Assembly: GCF_000003605.2 (NCBI RefSeq)
Contig: NW_003112973.1
Coordinates: forward strand, 73,023-102,749
DNA length: 29,727 nt
Source: Saccoglossus kowalevskii
Lineage: Eukaryota > Hemichordata > Enteropneusta > Harrimaniidae
Reading direction: 5' to 3'
Shown piece after piece: positions 1 through 10,605 of this stretch. Position 1 is the stretch's first letter. Every line of letters starts with the position of its first letter. A model generated the notes under the pieces. That model was given only the letters and a program-made list of their open reading frames with translations, was not told the DNA's origin and searched no databases. Made by a program: the position numbers and the translations under genes.

Positions 1-111
1 TAGGAAATGTATTTTACTGAAATTGAAATTTATCCCTCGAGTGAGAATAAAATGCAAGTAAAATAATCTACAGTTTTTCCTTCCAAATGATATCTGTACA
101 TGTCTACTCAC

Positions 112-244
112 CTTGTAACAATCACCACCTTGCAAAAGTGTGTCTACAAATATTGCTGGTCCTTCAGGTCTATTAATTCCACCAATTATACTGATACCCA
201 GTCCTGTGTTTTTTGTGATGTTAATGTAGTTCAGGTCTTCTCTC
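112..244 (-). CDS. STXBP4: Coding exon 8: first half of PDZ2
   Basis: 133 nt, acceptor ctgtgtccag, donor TACAAG then gtgagt, leaving in phase 0. It encodes Arg185 to Lys229, with REDLNYINITKNTGLGISII, GGINRPEGPAIF and GGDCYK. The GGINR.EGP and GGDCYK pieces are the best evidence for STXBP4 identity. In family members the next residues are DGRL..GDQL, which must lie on the next exon beyond position 1. Confidence 0.9.
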
Positions 245-1957
245 CTGGACACAGTAAATACATGTACATTATCATCTATGTAAACTACAATGATATTGAC
301 ACACTGACCTGACCCTCTAGTCAAAAATAACATTTGCATGAATTATATTTATTCAAATTATGAATTTACATATTTAATCTAAACCAATTGATTTTAATTA
401 TTTTCATTGACCCTTTGAATGCAACAGTTTTGAAACAAATTGCTGGTTCCATTTTTCATACATATTTACTTTTCTATATTTTATATATATATTCTTTTTG
501 ATCTGAAATCAAAACAATTGAATACATACGAAAAAAATGCTATGAGTTCCAGGGGTTGCAATTAAAAATTAAAATTGTCAGTCTATTGAACAGGTTTGAG
601 AATAAAAGTGCCTGTCCCATTTGATGATACACCTGTCCTTCTGAGATAAATTATTAAAGACATATTATTTAAAAAAAAATTATTGGCTCATCGTCATTTC
701 ACAGGTCTAAACAATTCTGAAAGCAATTTTATCGATATCAGCACCTTTGAACTACCCCATTTGGTTAGTTAGTTAGTTACTTCATATCCATTTGGGACAG
801 GTGGACAACCTTAATTTCGACCAGAGTACTGAAAGGTGACCAAAGTTGACTTTGTTTGAATGGTTTTACGCAATTATCATTTCTTTGAACCCAAGAAAAT
901 ACAACTGTAGTTATTCCAGGAGGGGTTGGGGAGGGGGGTATGAGGGCTCAAGGTTATTATAATACATGTATAATATTTTCAATTTTACAATACACATTAT
1001 CAATGTTTGTAATAAAATAAACTTGTAAAACTGTCATATTTAGTACAAATCATTTTCTTTAATCAATGTTAAAAGTCAGATTTGTTGGTCAGTTTTGTAA
1101 AAGTGTCAGATATCACATAATCTTTCCTAGAAAGGAGAATTATGGGTGAGGAAAGCAATAACTGAAAACAAACGTGCAACACAGCAGATGGGCTATGTTT
1201 GTAATCCATGATGAATTAAACTATGTTAGACTTGAACACTGATTCGGGTAGGAATGTACAACCCAAAGACGTCATTCTTGTGAAGTGTATGCTGGAAGTG
1301 GACTTTCATGCAACAGTTATAAAGTGTAAATCACTGTTTGCTGAGCTCCGATCATACAGAGGTATGTTGTAATCATGTGCTAGATTCCATATTGGTAAAT
1401 TTTAGCACTTCACCGATTAATATTTGTATGGATATTCTATACTCAAATCAACTATACAAATAGTAATCAAAATGGCATTTTCTGAATCATAATGTCTTCA
1501 TTTTTAATTGTCTTATCGACCAATGTTAAGTTGTGAAACACACGCAGCATATTTGATAACAAAGAGAAATATTTGTTTGACAACAAAGAAAGAAATATTT
1601 GTGTTGGATATGAACATTGATACTTACTTTGGTACATTCATACATGTATAAAAGGGTGAATTTAAAGTATATAGATTATTTTAGCTAACTTAATATATAA
1701 AGGTCTGGTGTTTAATACATTAAAAATATTAAGAATATTCACTGAAAAAAAGAAATTGAAGACATCATTACGAAATGACAAATTAAGGACATGCCCACTT
1801 AGCACTAGTCATCAAGAGTAGTTAATATCTATTTAGCATTATAACTGTATCTATGATAGGTTGCTGGTTACATATCTGCATATTAATCAGGACACATGAT
1901 TTATTTTTTAAAAACATGTCTAAAGTGTTGAACTTATCTAACTTTAAACAAAAATTA

Positions 1958-1995
<38 letters not shown>

Positions 1996-4900
1996 AATCA
2001 ACCAGTAATTGAAAAACAACTTATGCAACAGCATCCCACATAATGTGAAGTTCATACCAAATTTGATTGTAATTTGCCTGTGCACTGCTGTGAAATCAGT
2101 GTACATAAACATGCAGACAGAGGTCAATCTATAAGCCCTCATTTCCAGCTCACTGCACTATTTTCTTCCTAGGAACAGAAACAAACCTCAATTGTCTAGC
2201 CTTAGAAAAATACTTAAAAAAATGCAAAATTTGGCACAGAAATTTGAAAAATTATGTCATAATAGTATGCTAACTAATACCCATATAAGTATGAAGTAAC
2301 CGAAATTGAATAATAATAGTGAGAAAAATTGATATTTCAGCATACCTTCACTACTGCTAACAGGATATGACAGTTTGTTGATGTATTATTACAAACTGAT
2401 AGGATAAATTTAATCCTTTAATATCGAGATGACATTTAATTATTTTTATCTGACAGCTGTATACTTGACTTATTTAATATTTCATTTAGTGACTGTCAGT
2501 TACACATGTGGGACAAGCAATATGTCGGGCAATGATCAACTGGTCAGACAATGATCAACTGGTCAGGCCATGGTAAAGTGGTCAGGTCATGGTCAAATGG
2601 TCAGACAAAGGTCAATCAGGCCATAGAAGTATAACTCAATTATCTCATGCATCAAAAAATATCTGACAAATTTTGTTTGAATTTTCAGAATTTGGATTCA
2701 TGGCGATGTTTTTTAATTATGAATATGATTACAATATGACACGCTTGATTGTCAAGCATCATAAACAAAAGTAAAATACTTAATAAACAATAGAGGGCAG
2801 CATTGAAATGAAAGTGATAAACCAATGACAACAGTTTACAATTCTTCAATACTAGAGGACAGCATTGCAAAGAATGAGATAAATCTGCTCCACAAACAGT
2901 TTACTATTCTAAAAGATTAGAGGGCAGGGTGCAGTGAACTGGATATATCTTTCAAGTTTTATTTCAACTTTTTTCATCCTCATTCATAAACAAGAAATGA
3001 ACTAGACTAGTTCTGCTGAAACATTTTCATGGTCCACACCAGAATTATTCAAATTGTGTACATATTACCTTATATATTAATTTTCCTCTTTATATATCTC
3101 AATTATTGTATACATAATTTTCTGTATGACATATTTTTTGACAATTAAGTTGTGTATCTTCTCTTAACTCTTGATTTTTTCCCACCAACATATTAGTTCA
3201 ACATTTGTATAAAATTGTTTTTGGTAATTTTGGAACAAATGGACATAATTTGGTTAGAGGTTTCAAGTTATTCAGCATTTTTGAAAAAAAAAATAAAAAA
3301 ATTTGTGAAGTGACAAAAGATGCCTATGGCGTTCAATGGAATAATTAACGTACATGAGTGTATAAAATGTATACAATGTATGGGGGGGAGAGAATATATT
3401 TTTTCTAAAGTTAGCAAGCAAGACTCTTTTCTTGTCTTGTCAGTGGTGAAAATAAAGGTTATTTTAGCAACTCACTTCCCAAATAAGTTGAAATATTTAA
3501 ACTCCCCCCCCCCCTCCCATCTATTTTAAAACCACTTCATTTTCACAGAAAACTCTCAAAATTCACATGTCTGAGAAAATCACAAATTTGCATAGCAGCG
3601 AACATTTTTGAGTGAATGACTCACAGTGACTATAAGGAATGTTTTCTTACATTTTTTTTTATAATTTACCGGTACACATGTTAAATATATTTTGCAATAG
3701 TACTATTAGGAAGGCTATTTTACAATCTCCAGCCATTTTCAAAAGGATTGACTTGATTCTACAGTTTTAATTTGAGTGAACAAGTACATCTTGATTAGAA
3801 CAGACACTTTTATTCGTCAACCTGTGCTGTGAACAGACAATTTCTTATTTTCAATCTCCTGCAGGAGTAGCCCATCACACTTTATTACAATAATATAGAG
3901 TTCTAATATGCTTACCTATGTAAATTATTTCTAAGTGTTGGTGTTTTATTTGGTAAACGAACACTTTCCACTGTCAATTCAGATGAAGCAGATGTCTCAC
4001 TAGCTGGAGTTCTCCGACCTTGGCGAAACACAAAATGCAATGAACATTACTTAACAGGAAATTGACAATTACACAGCAGGGCGTTTGTCATTTGATTAAT
4101 TTGTATTCACAGGGAGAACACAGTAATTGGGTTACATAATAACATGTCTCGCTGGCAAGTAGACAATTTCTCTAAATGTTCATGACATGTAAATTTGTTG
4201 GAGTCCGCAAACATTTTTTTGCAATTAAATATCTAAAAATTTTCACTTCTACAAAATTTTTCCAGAAATTCATCTATCGTAAAAATAAAGTGGTTTACAG
4301 TTTTGCAAGATACTTCTAAGGCCAGGAAAAAAAAATTCTCTTTTTCTCATTTCATGGAAATTTTAAAATAAGGCGGAAGCGATTTTTTTTCTTCGAATAC
4401 TGAGCTAAAATGGGGTAAATTTGAGACAAGTGCGAGTACAAGCACATTTTGGAATGCTTTAGAAGGAAAAAAACGTTCCAGGCGTATAGTTCAAAATGCT
4501 GCGCGCGTAAACGAGAAACAGATATTTTTTTTCTCAGCCTAATATCATTTAGGTTGTTCGCTAAATAGATAATCTAATTCCTCAGGGCAAATGATTGCAC
4601 AAGACGAAGGGTATATTGACACCTGAATGAAATATTAAACAATATGTAAACTGTCAGAATTTTCATGAATTTAGTGATTAAATCAACAACATTTTTGTAG
4701 CCGTTAAAGTAGAACATTTCTAGTGCATTTTAAAAATTGCTCATATTTTCGTGCAAATAGCAGTAAATTAATTTCATCTCAAAAATCTATAATCAACCAT
4801 TTCAGTATAAGTCAACATTATGTGATTTTTTTTGTCAATGAAAAAAACTAATAATATGCACCAAATAACATTTCATTCGTGTTTTCCATAGGACCATCGA

Positions 4901-7900
4901 TTTCTTAAAATCTCATTAAATATAATGTTAATATTGTAATATCGTTTTTGACATCAGCCATAACCTTGTAAGGTTACACTACATATTTCATTTTACCAAA
5001 TATCACTTAGCAAAATATTAAAATATATCTTTATCACAGGAAACTATGATAAATACCCTAAAAAATACAGACAAAATGGCATTTTCCCTCTATTCTATAC
5101 ATCAATATTTTCTGAGCTGAGCATGGAGACCCCATATTTTTATATAATTTTCTTCATTTTGTAATACACGTACAGGAAGAATAATTATTTTTACTTTGAG
5201 CACAATGAGTGACATACCTGGATCTGCTGATGTTGAAGTCCCTATAGAAGACAGTGATCTGCTATCAGAAAATGAACTGCTAGCATAACTATAATTCTCT
5301 TGACTCTCACATAATTGAGAATATTCATGTCTGAAATTGAGAAATACTGAGTGATAAGAATATATTCTCCTGCCAAGATTATCACAATTTTTAGGGGCAG
5401 AGCTATGCCACAGAATGATCTACGATGCTAAGATGCACACAACTGTACTGATACTATTGATTTCTATGAGCTGCCGTGGAACACTGGTCAGAGAGTCGGT
5501 AAAAATAGCTAAAAGTCAAGAAGACAGCACAAACTATGAGACAAACCTTAACAACCAGATTTATATATGTTGTACATGTAGAAATAATTTTGTTACATTG
5601 TATAGGAGAGTCTCAACAGAGAGCCCAAAAAACGTTTTGTCAAGAGTTTTTGTCAGTCGTTTTCACTGGTTGCGGTTGTCAGGTGGTGAAAATTTTTGCT
5701 CTTGGAATAGGCGTTTAGATGCACATTTGTCAATGATGTACCATTTCAGTATAAATCAGGTTCATAAAATAAGCTACACAATGTTCTATAATACCAAGAT
5801 TTAATTAAATCCATGTAATGCTTGTGTTTTACTTCTAGAATCAATTACTTGATTCTGATGCATTTTAACAATCAATATGGCCACCAGTATCACAAAACTA
5901 ATGCACGTACAAATGTGTCCCATGACATATTATGCAAAATTTTTGATACAATTAGAACAGACATGTAAATCAATCTAAAGTATTTAACGAAATGAAGTTG
6001 TGGAGATGAGATTTTCTTATCAATTTCCTTGTTTCAAAAGTAGAAAAACTGCGTCTAATACACATTGACAAGGAAATAATCAAAGATAGCTTAGAAAAAA
6101 ACTCACATGTGCAGAGGGTATTGATTGTATATTTGAAATGAAAATTGGCTAATTATTATGAAAATTAGGTAGGAAAATTTTAAATGTTCAACTCAAATTT
6201 CTCGTCCAGTCACTGGATTATCTCATAGAATATATGTACCAAGTTTTGTCTTTGCCTCAATTACCTGTGTTACATTTAGTAGTGTAGGCGCTGCATGAAT
6301 CCTCCCACTAATCATTAAGTACACAATAATAGAACATTTTCCGTACACTGCGAGAATCACGCGTTATGTGTGAAATCGAACGTAAAAACAAGACAAACAA
6401 AGGTCATAGCGTCGTAGTCGCGTCAAACATCGCGTGGGATTCGACAAACGCGAAAGTATTTCGGGGACATTTCCATGCTTAATAATGTGCTGTCCACATT
6501 TGATGATAGGCAATTTCGATTAAGTGGGGGTATTTGGAAGCAATATTCCTCTGTCGAAGATTGGCTGGTCAATGTAAGCTGCGAAATAAAGAAATTCTAG
6601 TTCAAAATCAAATCGTTCGATTTTTGTGACAGACGTTCGACGCGCGTCTTTCATGCATCTCGCGAGATCTCGCAATTGTTCGGAAAATCACCTATAGGTA
6701 ACACACCTTGTAGAATTATTTCTTGTGACAGTCATTGTCACATGGTTTGTTGCTGATGCACTCCGTAATAATGATACAGCTCTGGTGCAGAATTAAAAAA
6801 AAAATAAGTTTATATTTTTTAAAACACTACTTTTGTCAGAATTTTAAATACACAATATTAGTTACACAAATAATAATTATGTTGAGCTTTCATTTATTCA
6901 AGAAACGGTCATGGCTTCTGTGTTTGATCGCAGATTCATGGTATACATAGACTGTTTGATGATCTACCTAGAACTATGTCATTGGTTTATCTGTGCCACA
7001 ATTTCAATATGCATATTTATAAGAAGAATGCCATGTATTTTCTGAACATGATTCATGTACAGTGTACAGCATTTACACATGAGGTACTGGTAATCACATT
7101 TTGGGGGCTTTAAGAGCATACATGTATTCCATTTTGGAATAGGGGCATGGTATGACATGACTCACTTGATGCGTTCCCAAAAATACACATTTGAGATGAT
7201 TGGTGGTGGCAGATTTTAAATTGGATAAAACTTGGATAATTATACATGTATATATATGAGATCAGACTTAGTATGCTCGGAGACATGGTTTTGAAGCCAG
7301 ACTTAGTATGCTAGGAGACATGGTTTTGAAGCCAGACTTAGTATGCAAGGAGACATGGTTTTGAAGCCAGACTTAGTATGCTAGGAGACATGGTTTTGAA
7401 GCCAGACTTAGTATGCTAGGAGACATGGTTTTGAAGCCAGACTTAGTATGCTAGGAGACATGGTTTTGAAGCCAGACTTAGTATGCTAGGAGACATGGTT
7501 TTGAAGCCAGACTTAGTATGCTAGGAGACATGGTTTTGAAGCCAGACTTAGTATGCTAGGAGACATGGTTTTGAAGCCAGACTTAGTATGCTAGGAGACA
7601 TGGTTTTGAAGCCAGACGTAGTATGCTAGGAGACATGGTTTTGAAGCCAGACTTAGTATGCTAGGAGACATGGTTTTGAAGCCAGACTTAGTATGCTAGG
7701 AGACATGGTTTTGAAGCCAGACTTAGTATGCTAGGAGACATGGTTTTGAAGCCAGACTTAGTATGCTAGGAGACATGGTTTTGAAGCCAGACTTAGTATG
7801 CTAGGAGACATGGTTTTGATGCAGGTATCATTATTGACTTATTAGAGCCATACCAGTGAGCACACATCTTATGCTAACCTGTCATTAGTAACGCCAATAA

Positions 7901-9893
7901 GGTTTTCACCATTCACTGACACAATTTGGTCGCCTTCTTGTAATCGGCCTGCAAAACAACAATAGAGTTTAAACATAACTTAGTTTTCTATATTGCACAG
8001 AAGAAAACAACAATGAATGGAAACAGATGCCAACTACAGGCAAACATGGCCCTGAGTATTTAAACTTAACTTCAATCTAAAGCATCTTTTTGACCATTCT
8101 GGCTTGGATACATTACACATCTGGTGTAAAAACAGGCCCAGTTGGTTTTGAAACCTAAACTTTTTTTTGTTTATTACCTACAATGCTGCAACTCTCATAA
8201 ACCACACATACTCATATATATCTATGTACACACAAAAAAAACATTTTTCACTGAAAAACATTCCAAATGTTCACAAGCAAACCAACAAATTATATTTTTT
8301 TACTGTACACATAACATAATTATCTCAAAGTAATTCTGCATTTCTAACCTGACTTCTCTGTTTACAACTACAGTTCAGGTTGTTTTCTGGTATCTAAAAC
8401 AATTGACAGTCAAAATAAAGATTGCAATGTTTTTTTAACACACACCGACCAATGGTTTCGAGAGTGAGCACTTTTGTATACTGTATTGCTCTCCAGAAAA
8501 TCCATGCAATTTTGCAAACTCAATAAACTGCTTTATAACTCATACCACAAATTACAGGGATGTGTCTTTTTTTGAGCCTACAATAAGATTATTCATAAGA
8601 AAAGTTTTGTAATTTTCTCTGGACTTTTAATTTTATTTCTTACCTGACAAACTGATTTTGATTAATAATTTTAAGTTTGGGTTTTAAAAAAAACAAGAAG
8701 ATTTCAAACTGTATAAATCTAAATACCAGGCAATTAATGACACTTTAATTAAGAAGACAACCTACCATCAGCTGCAGCCAGTCCACCAACAAGAACTCTT
8801 CTGACAAAGATACCATAACTTCTACTGTTATCATCACACCGACCACCAACAATTTTTATACCTGTTGTGAGCACAGAATTAACCATCTTATGAAATTTAT
8901 AGAAAATAATATGGATGACTTTATATATTTCTGTAGAGCGCACCGTTGTGTACTGGTCCAGGAATAAACAAGACTGAACAAGTGATGTGTCATTTCTACA
9001 GCCCTGGAGGAAGATGTCTACCCATCCATACCAAGTGATCTGTATTTGTTGACTAACCTCAAATAGAAGTCTGCTCGCTATTGTTATATGCCAACAAAGA
9101 CAGCAATGTTAATAAAAAATTAAGGTTAGGTTCAGTACATATCCCACTGAAGTACATGCTAAAGTAAAAAATAGTTTTAAAAAGCAGCTTGCATTCTAGC
9201 AATGTTTTACCTAATGTCAACACAATAACCGATTTGAAAAATTTATTATCATACAAACCTAATCCACTTTTACAATTGTCAAATACAATAGTTTCAGAGT
9301 CTGACGTTTCACTGGTACTGCTTGAGATGTATGGATGATCTGTCAAACTGAAATGAAAACGAAAAGAAGTGTGATGTTATTACACTTACAGCATTTCCTG
9401 GGCAGTTATTTGATGCATGTTGGACATGTAGAATGTTTGCTTTGGATAGCATACCAATGACATTATGGCAGTCTACTGTATCTACTATGTACACACTAGA
9501 TCCTATGAACATGAAATAATGAAGTGCTACAGTTGTTGCACTGAGTCGTGTTTAATATGGGAATCATAGAAATATATACATTACATGCAAAATGCATTGT
9601 TTACATGTGATTCAAACATGTGCTGTGCGACGACTGTAACATATCTGCAAATGGTTGAAAGTTCATGGACTATTTTTAACACTCTTTTGAAATCTGTGGC
9701 ACCAAAACCCAAATAGTATGTCACTTGTTTTTTTGTTATCAATCTCGGCAGAAATTAGAACTCAAAAATCTCAAGAGCAACCACTACTGAATGTGTGCAT
9801 TAATTGTTGTCTGAATCAGTCATTAGACAATTTTCCCCTTGTTTTGGTTCTGAAATACATGATTCATTATTAAAAAAATTCTTACCTAGACAT
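112..9893 (-). CDS. STXBP4: Two-PDZ protein, syntaxin-binding protein 4-like; 5' part, eight coding exons, runs off left edge
   Basis: Seen: eight minus-strand exons (9893-9886, 9347-9259, 8861-8766, 7948-7879, 6781-6707, 5330-5218, 4018-3916, 244-112), all with GT-AG junctions and matching phases, give 229 open codons. Residues 1-20 are a Ser/Thr-rich leader. Residues ~21-112 form a whole PDZ domain: binding loop GLGI at 31-34, GG at 38-39, GRLQEGDQIVSVNGENLIGV at 65-84, helix AVSLLR at 89-94. Residues 113-188 are a Ser-rich linker. Residues 189-229 start a second PDZ: GLGI at 199-202, GGINRPEGP at 206-214, GGDCYK at 224-229. Known: vertebrate STXBP4 has one N-terminal PDZ with GGINR..GP and GGDCYK, then coiled coil and a WW domain, and binds syntaxin-4 in insulin-regulated GLUT4 vesicle fusion. 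Inferred: an STXBP4 orthologue with an extra PDZ. The coiled coil and WW would lie beyond the edge. Another multi-PDZ scaffold such as MUPP1/PATJ is the main alternative. I am sure of the PDZ gene and less sure of the name. Confidence 0.8.
1959..1992 (+). repeat. A34 homopolymer
   Basis: Thirty-four consecutive A, producing a spurious poly-Phe frame on the minus strand. It could be the tail of an old retroposed copy, but I see no recognisable body upstream and no flanking duplication. Confidence 0.95.
2528..2615 (+). repeat. ~19-bp tandem repeat, about 4.5 copies
   Basis: Units of the form caatgatcaactggtcag repeat with increasing divergence to the right (catggtaaagtggtcag, catggtcaaatggtcag, caaaggtcaatcag). 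A short intronic minisatellite. Confidence 0.8.
2790..2936 (+). repeat. ~64-bp degenerate tandem repeat, 2.3 copies
   Basis: tagagggcagcattg (near 2791), tagaggacagcattg (near 2853) and tagagggcagggtgc (near 2918) each begin a unit. Between them acagtttacaattct and acagtttactattct align. The first two copies are plainly related; the third is partial. Confidence 0.65.
3916..4018 (-). CDS. STXBP4: Coding exon 7: linker between PDZ1 and PDZ2
   Basis: 103 nt, acceptor tcgccaag (a weak pyrimidine tract), donor CATAG then gtaagc. It encodes RRTPASETSASSELTVESVR and then LPNKTPTLRNNLH (residues 152-184), with Gly151 completed at the start and AG of Arg185 held over. The charge pattern is basic with Ser/Thr clusters, as expected for a flexible linker. 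Phases match on both sides. Confidence 0.78.
4019..5217 (-). other. Intron between exons 7 and 6
   Basis: 1.2 kb, AT-rich, with short homopolymer runs. I see no exon, repeat array or motif worth naming. Confidence 0.6.
5218..5330 (-). CDS. STXBP4: Coding exon 6: Ser/Tyr-rich linker
   Basis: 113 nt, acceptor aatttcag, donor GATCCAG then gtatgt. The first base completes Arg113 with the AG held over from exon 5. It encodes HEYSQLCESQENYSYAS and a Ser-rich run to Pro150, plus one base of Gly151. Likely disordered, with many possible phosphorylation sites; no fold is evident. The assignment rests on phase agreement, splice sites and an open frame. Confidence 0.78.
5331..6706 (-). other. Intron between exons 6 and 5, with CpG-dense part
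   Basis: 1.38 kb. The stretch 6350-6680 is much richer in CpG than its AT-rich surroundings (acgcg, tcgtagtcgcgtc, atcgcg, cgacgcgcg). It ends in the palindrome TCTCGCGAGA. The remainder is ordinary AT-rich intron. Confidence 0.55.
6658..6667. promoter_or_regulatory. TCTCGCGAGA palindrome
   Basis: Exact match to the 10-bp CGCG element known from TATA-less, often bidirectional animal promoters. It lies at the edge of the CpG-dense intronic stretch, 39 bases past the exon 5 donor. A role as internal promoter is inference. Confidence 0.4.
6707..6781 (-). CDS. STXBP4: Coding exon 5: PDZ1 alpha-B helix and last strand
   Basis: 75 nt, acceptor ctgcaccag, donor ACAAG then gtgtgt, two bases held over at both ends, so skipping it would keep the frame but remove the PDZ1 binding helix. 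It encodes Arg88 to Thr112: AVSLLRSASATNHVTMTVTR. The residue before the helix is not His, so a class I ligand is not clearly predicted. A CpG-rich stretch with a TCTCGCGAGA palindrome starts about 40 bases past its donor. Confidence 0.88.
6782..7878 (-). other. Intron between exons 5 and 4
   Basis: 1.1 kb; over half of it is the 35-bp minisatellite at 7261-7820. The rest is AT-rich without recognisable content. Confidence 0.65.
7261..7820 (+). repeat. 35-bp minisatellite, 16 near-identical copies
   Basis: The unit begins gccagacttagtatgctagg and ends in agacatggttttgaa, 35 bp, repeated 16 times without gaps. Only a few substitutions are seen: ctcgg in the first copy, gcaagg in the third and gacgtag near 7617. 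The first and last units blend into the flanks (atcagac at the start, tgatgcag after the end). The uniformity points to recent expansion or gene-conversion-like homogenisation. Copies vary in frame, and stops occur in all frames, so it is not coding. Confidence 0.97.
7879..7948 (-). CDS. STXBP4: Coding exon 4: PDZ1 GRLQEGDQI segment
   Basis: 70 nt, acceptor ttttgcag, donor GACAG then gttagc. It encodes Gly65 to Asp87 plus two bases of Arg88, including the near-invariant PDZ stretch GRLQEGDQIVSVNG and NLIGV. Fifty-eight bases of intron separate its donor from the 35-bp minisatellite array. Confidence 0.92.
7949..8765 (-). other. Intron between exons 4 and 3
   Basis: 0.8 kb, AT-rich, nothing recognised. 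Confidence 0.6.
8766..8861 (-). CDS. STXBP4: Coding exon 3: core of PDZ1
   Basis: 96 nt, acceptor acaacag, donor GATG then gtaggt, phase 1 at both ends. It completes Gly33 and runs to Asp64: IKIVGG, then RCDDNSRSYGIFVRRVL and GGLAAAD. This is the usual PDZ beta-2/beta-3 region, with a longer polar loop (CDDNSRS) between the strands. Confidence 0.9.
8862..9258 (-). other. Intron between exons 3 and 2
   Basis: 0.4 kb, nothing recognised. Confidence 0.6.
9259..9347 (-). CDS. STXBP4: Coding exon 2: Ser/Thr-rich leader and start of PDZ1
   Basis: Acceptor tttcag, donor GATTAG then gtttgt, 89 nt, entered with two bases held over and left with one. It encodes residues 3-32 plus the first base of Gly33. 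The segment is acidic and Ser-rich (SSSTSETSDSE) and ends in the first beta strand TIVFD and the GL of the GLGI carboxylate-binding loop. Confidence 0.85.
9348..9885 (-). other. Intron between coding exons 2 and 1
   Basis: 0.54 kb, nothing recognised beyond simple AT-rich sequence. Confidence 0.6.
9886..9893 (-). CDS. STXBP4: Coding exon 1: start codon and first 8 coding bases
   Basis: The ATG at 9893-9891 is followed after 8 coding bases by a strong donor (TCTAG then gtaag). The AG left over pairs with the first T of the next exon to give Ser3. The transcript exon probably spans 9916-9886. If it is joined to the leader exon at 10378-10344, an in-frame TGA forms eight codons before the ATG, so this ATG is the natural start. 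The context acaccATGt is acceptable for initiation. Starting the protein about 20 residues before the first PDZ also fits STXBP4. Confidence 0.7.
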
Positions 9894-10343
9894 GGTGTCT
9901 GTTAACACTATAGTGGCTGACATGGCAAATTCTAGAGACAAATATATTGGAAGTTAACAACAATAATACCAGCAGTTCATTCTTTTTTACAGGACAAAGT
10001 GACAACGATGATGACCATAGAGGGCGTTTATCAGTTCTTGGCAAAATATCAAACTCCTTTTGAAATCTCACGGAGACGTTATTGTTACTTTGTCAAATAC
10101 AAGTACAGTGATCTTATACGATATCAACAATGCGATGAATGCGATACCACATGAGCCACAATTCGAATAAATGGAATATACGTTTTCTATCATACGGTGA
10201 GCCCGCAGTGTACCGGGTTGTAAGTCGTGTGTATATAGTATTATTAGTAAACACATTTTTCAACACAACTCGGCGACAACATTGCGCAGAGGATGACGAA
10301 CACGTAGATAACTTAAAGTATACAAAATGAAAAAAAATGTTAC

Positions 10344-10378
10344 CTCACTGTACAGGGTCTGTAAACTAGGGACACGTT
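10344..10378 (-). other. Probable noncoding leader exon
   Basis: 35 nt bounded by acceptor gctgccacag and donor CAGTGAG then gtaaca. No reading frame of this piece stays open into the main ATG: all three meet a stop by the next exon, so it is 5' UTR if used. It could instead be part of a longer first exon. Confidence 0.5.
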
Positions 10379-10605
10379 CTGTGGCAGCAAGCACACCTCA
10401 AACATAAATAAAGAACACCGTACGTACACAAACTCGGTCCTGAACGCCACTGGCACTACCAAGGTTAGTCGCGTCAGTGCTACAGATAATGCGGGGTCAC
10501 ACAAAATACAAACAAAGCTGGACTAATTATAACAATCGGCAGGTATTTTACAGTCTGGACATGCAAACAAGGCAATAATATCACATCAAAGACGAGAAGT
10601 TTCAC

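Larger units (their letters stand above)
245..3915 (-). other. Intron between exons 8 and 7
   Basis: 3.67 kb of AT-rich sequence with no exon I can support. It holds the A34 run, a 19-bp repeat at 2528-2615, a 64-bp degenerate repeat at 2790-2936, a short duplicated segment at 1560-1605, a TTAG microrepeat near 766-779 and a C-rich run near 3505-3516. Confidence 0.6.

Noticed and set aside
1822-2142. 106-codon minus-strand ORF
   Set aside because: Held open by the A34 run, which reads as poly-Phe.
5415-5804. 129-codon plus-strand ORF with a hydrophobic N-terminus
   Set aside because: It starts 85 bases beyond exon 6 of the PDZ gene on the opposite strand, inside an intron. It has no recognisable domain and AT-driven composition; likely chance.
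7261-7820. Regularly spaced repeats as a CRISPR-like array
   Set aside because: Units abut with no variable spacers; it is a minisatellite in an animal intron.
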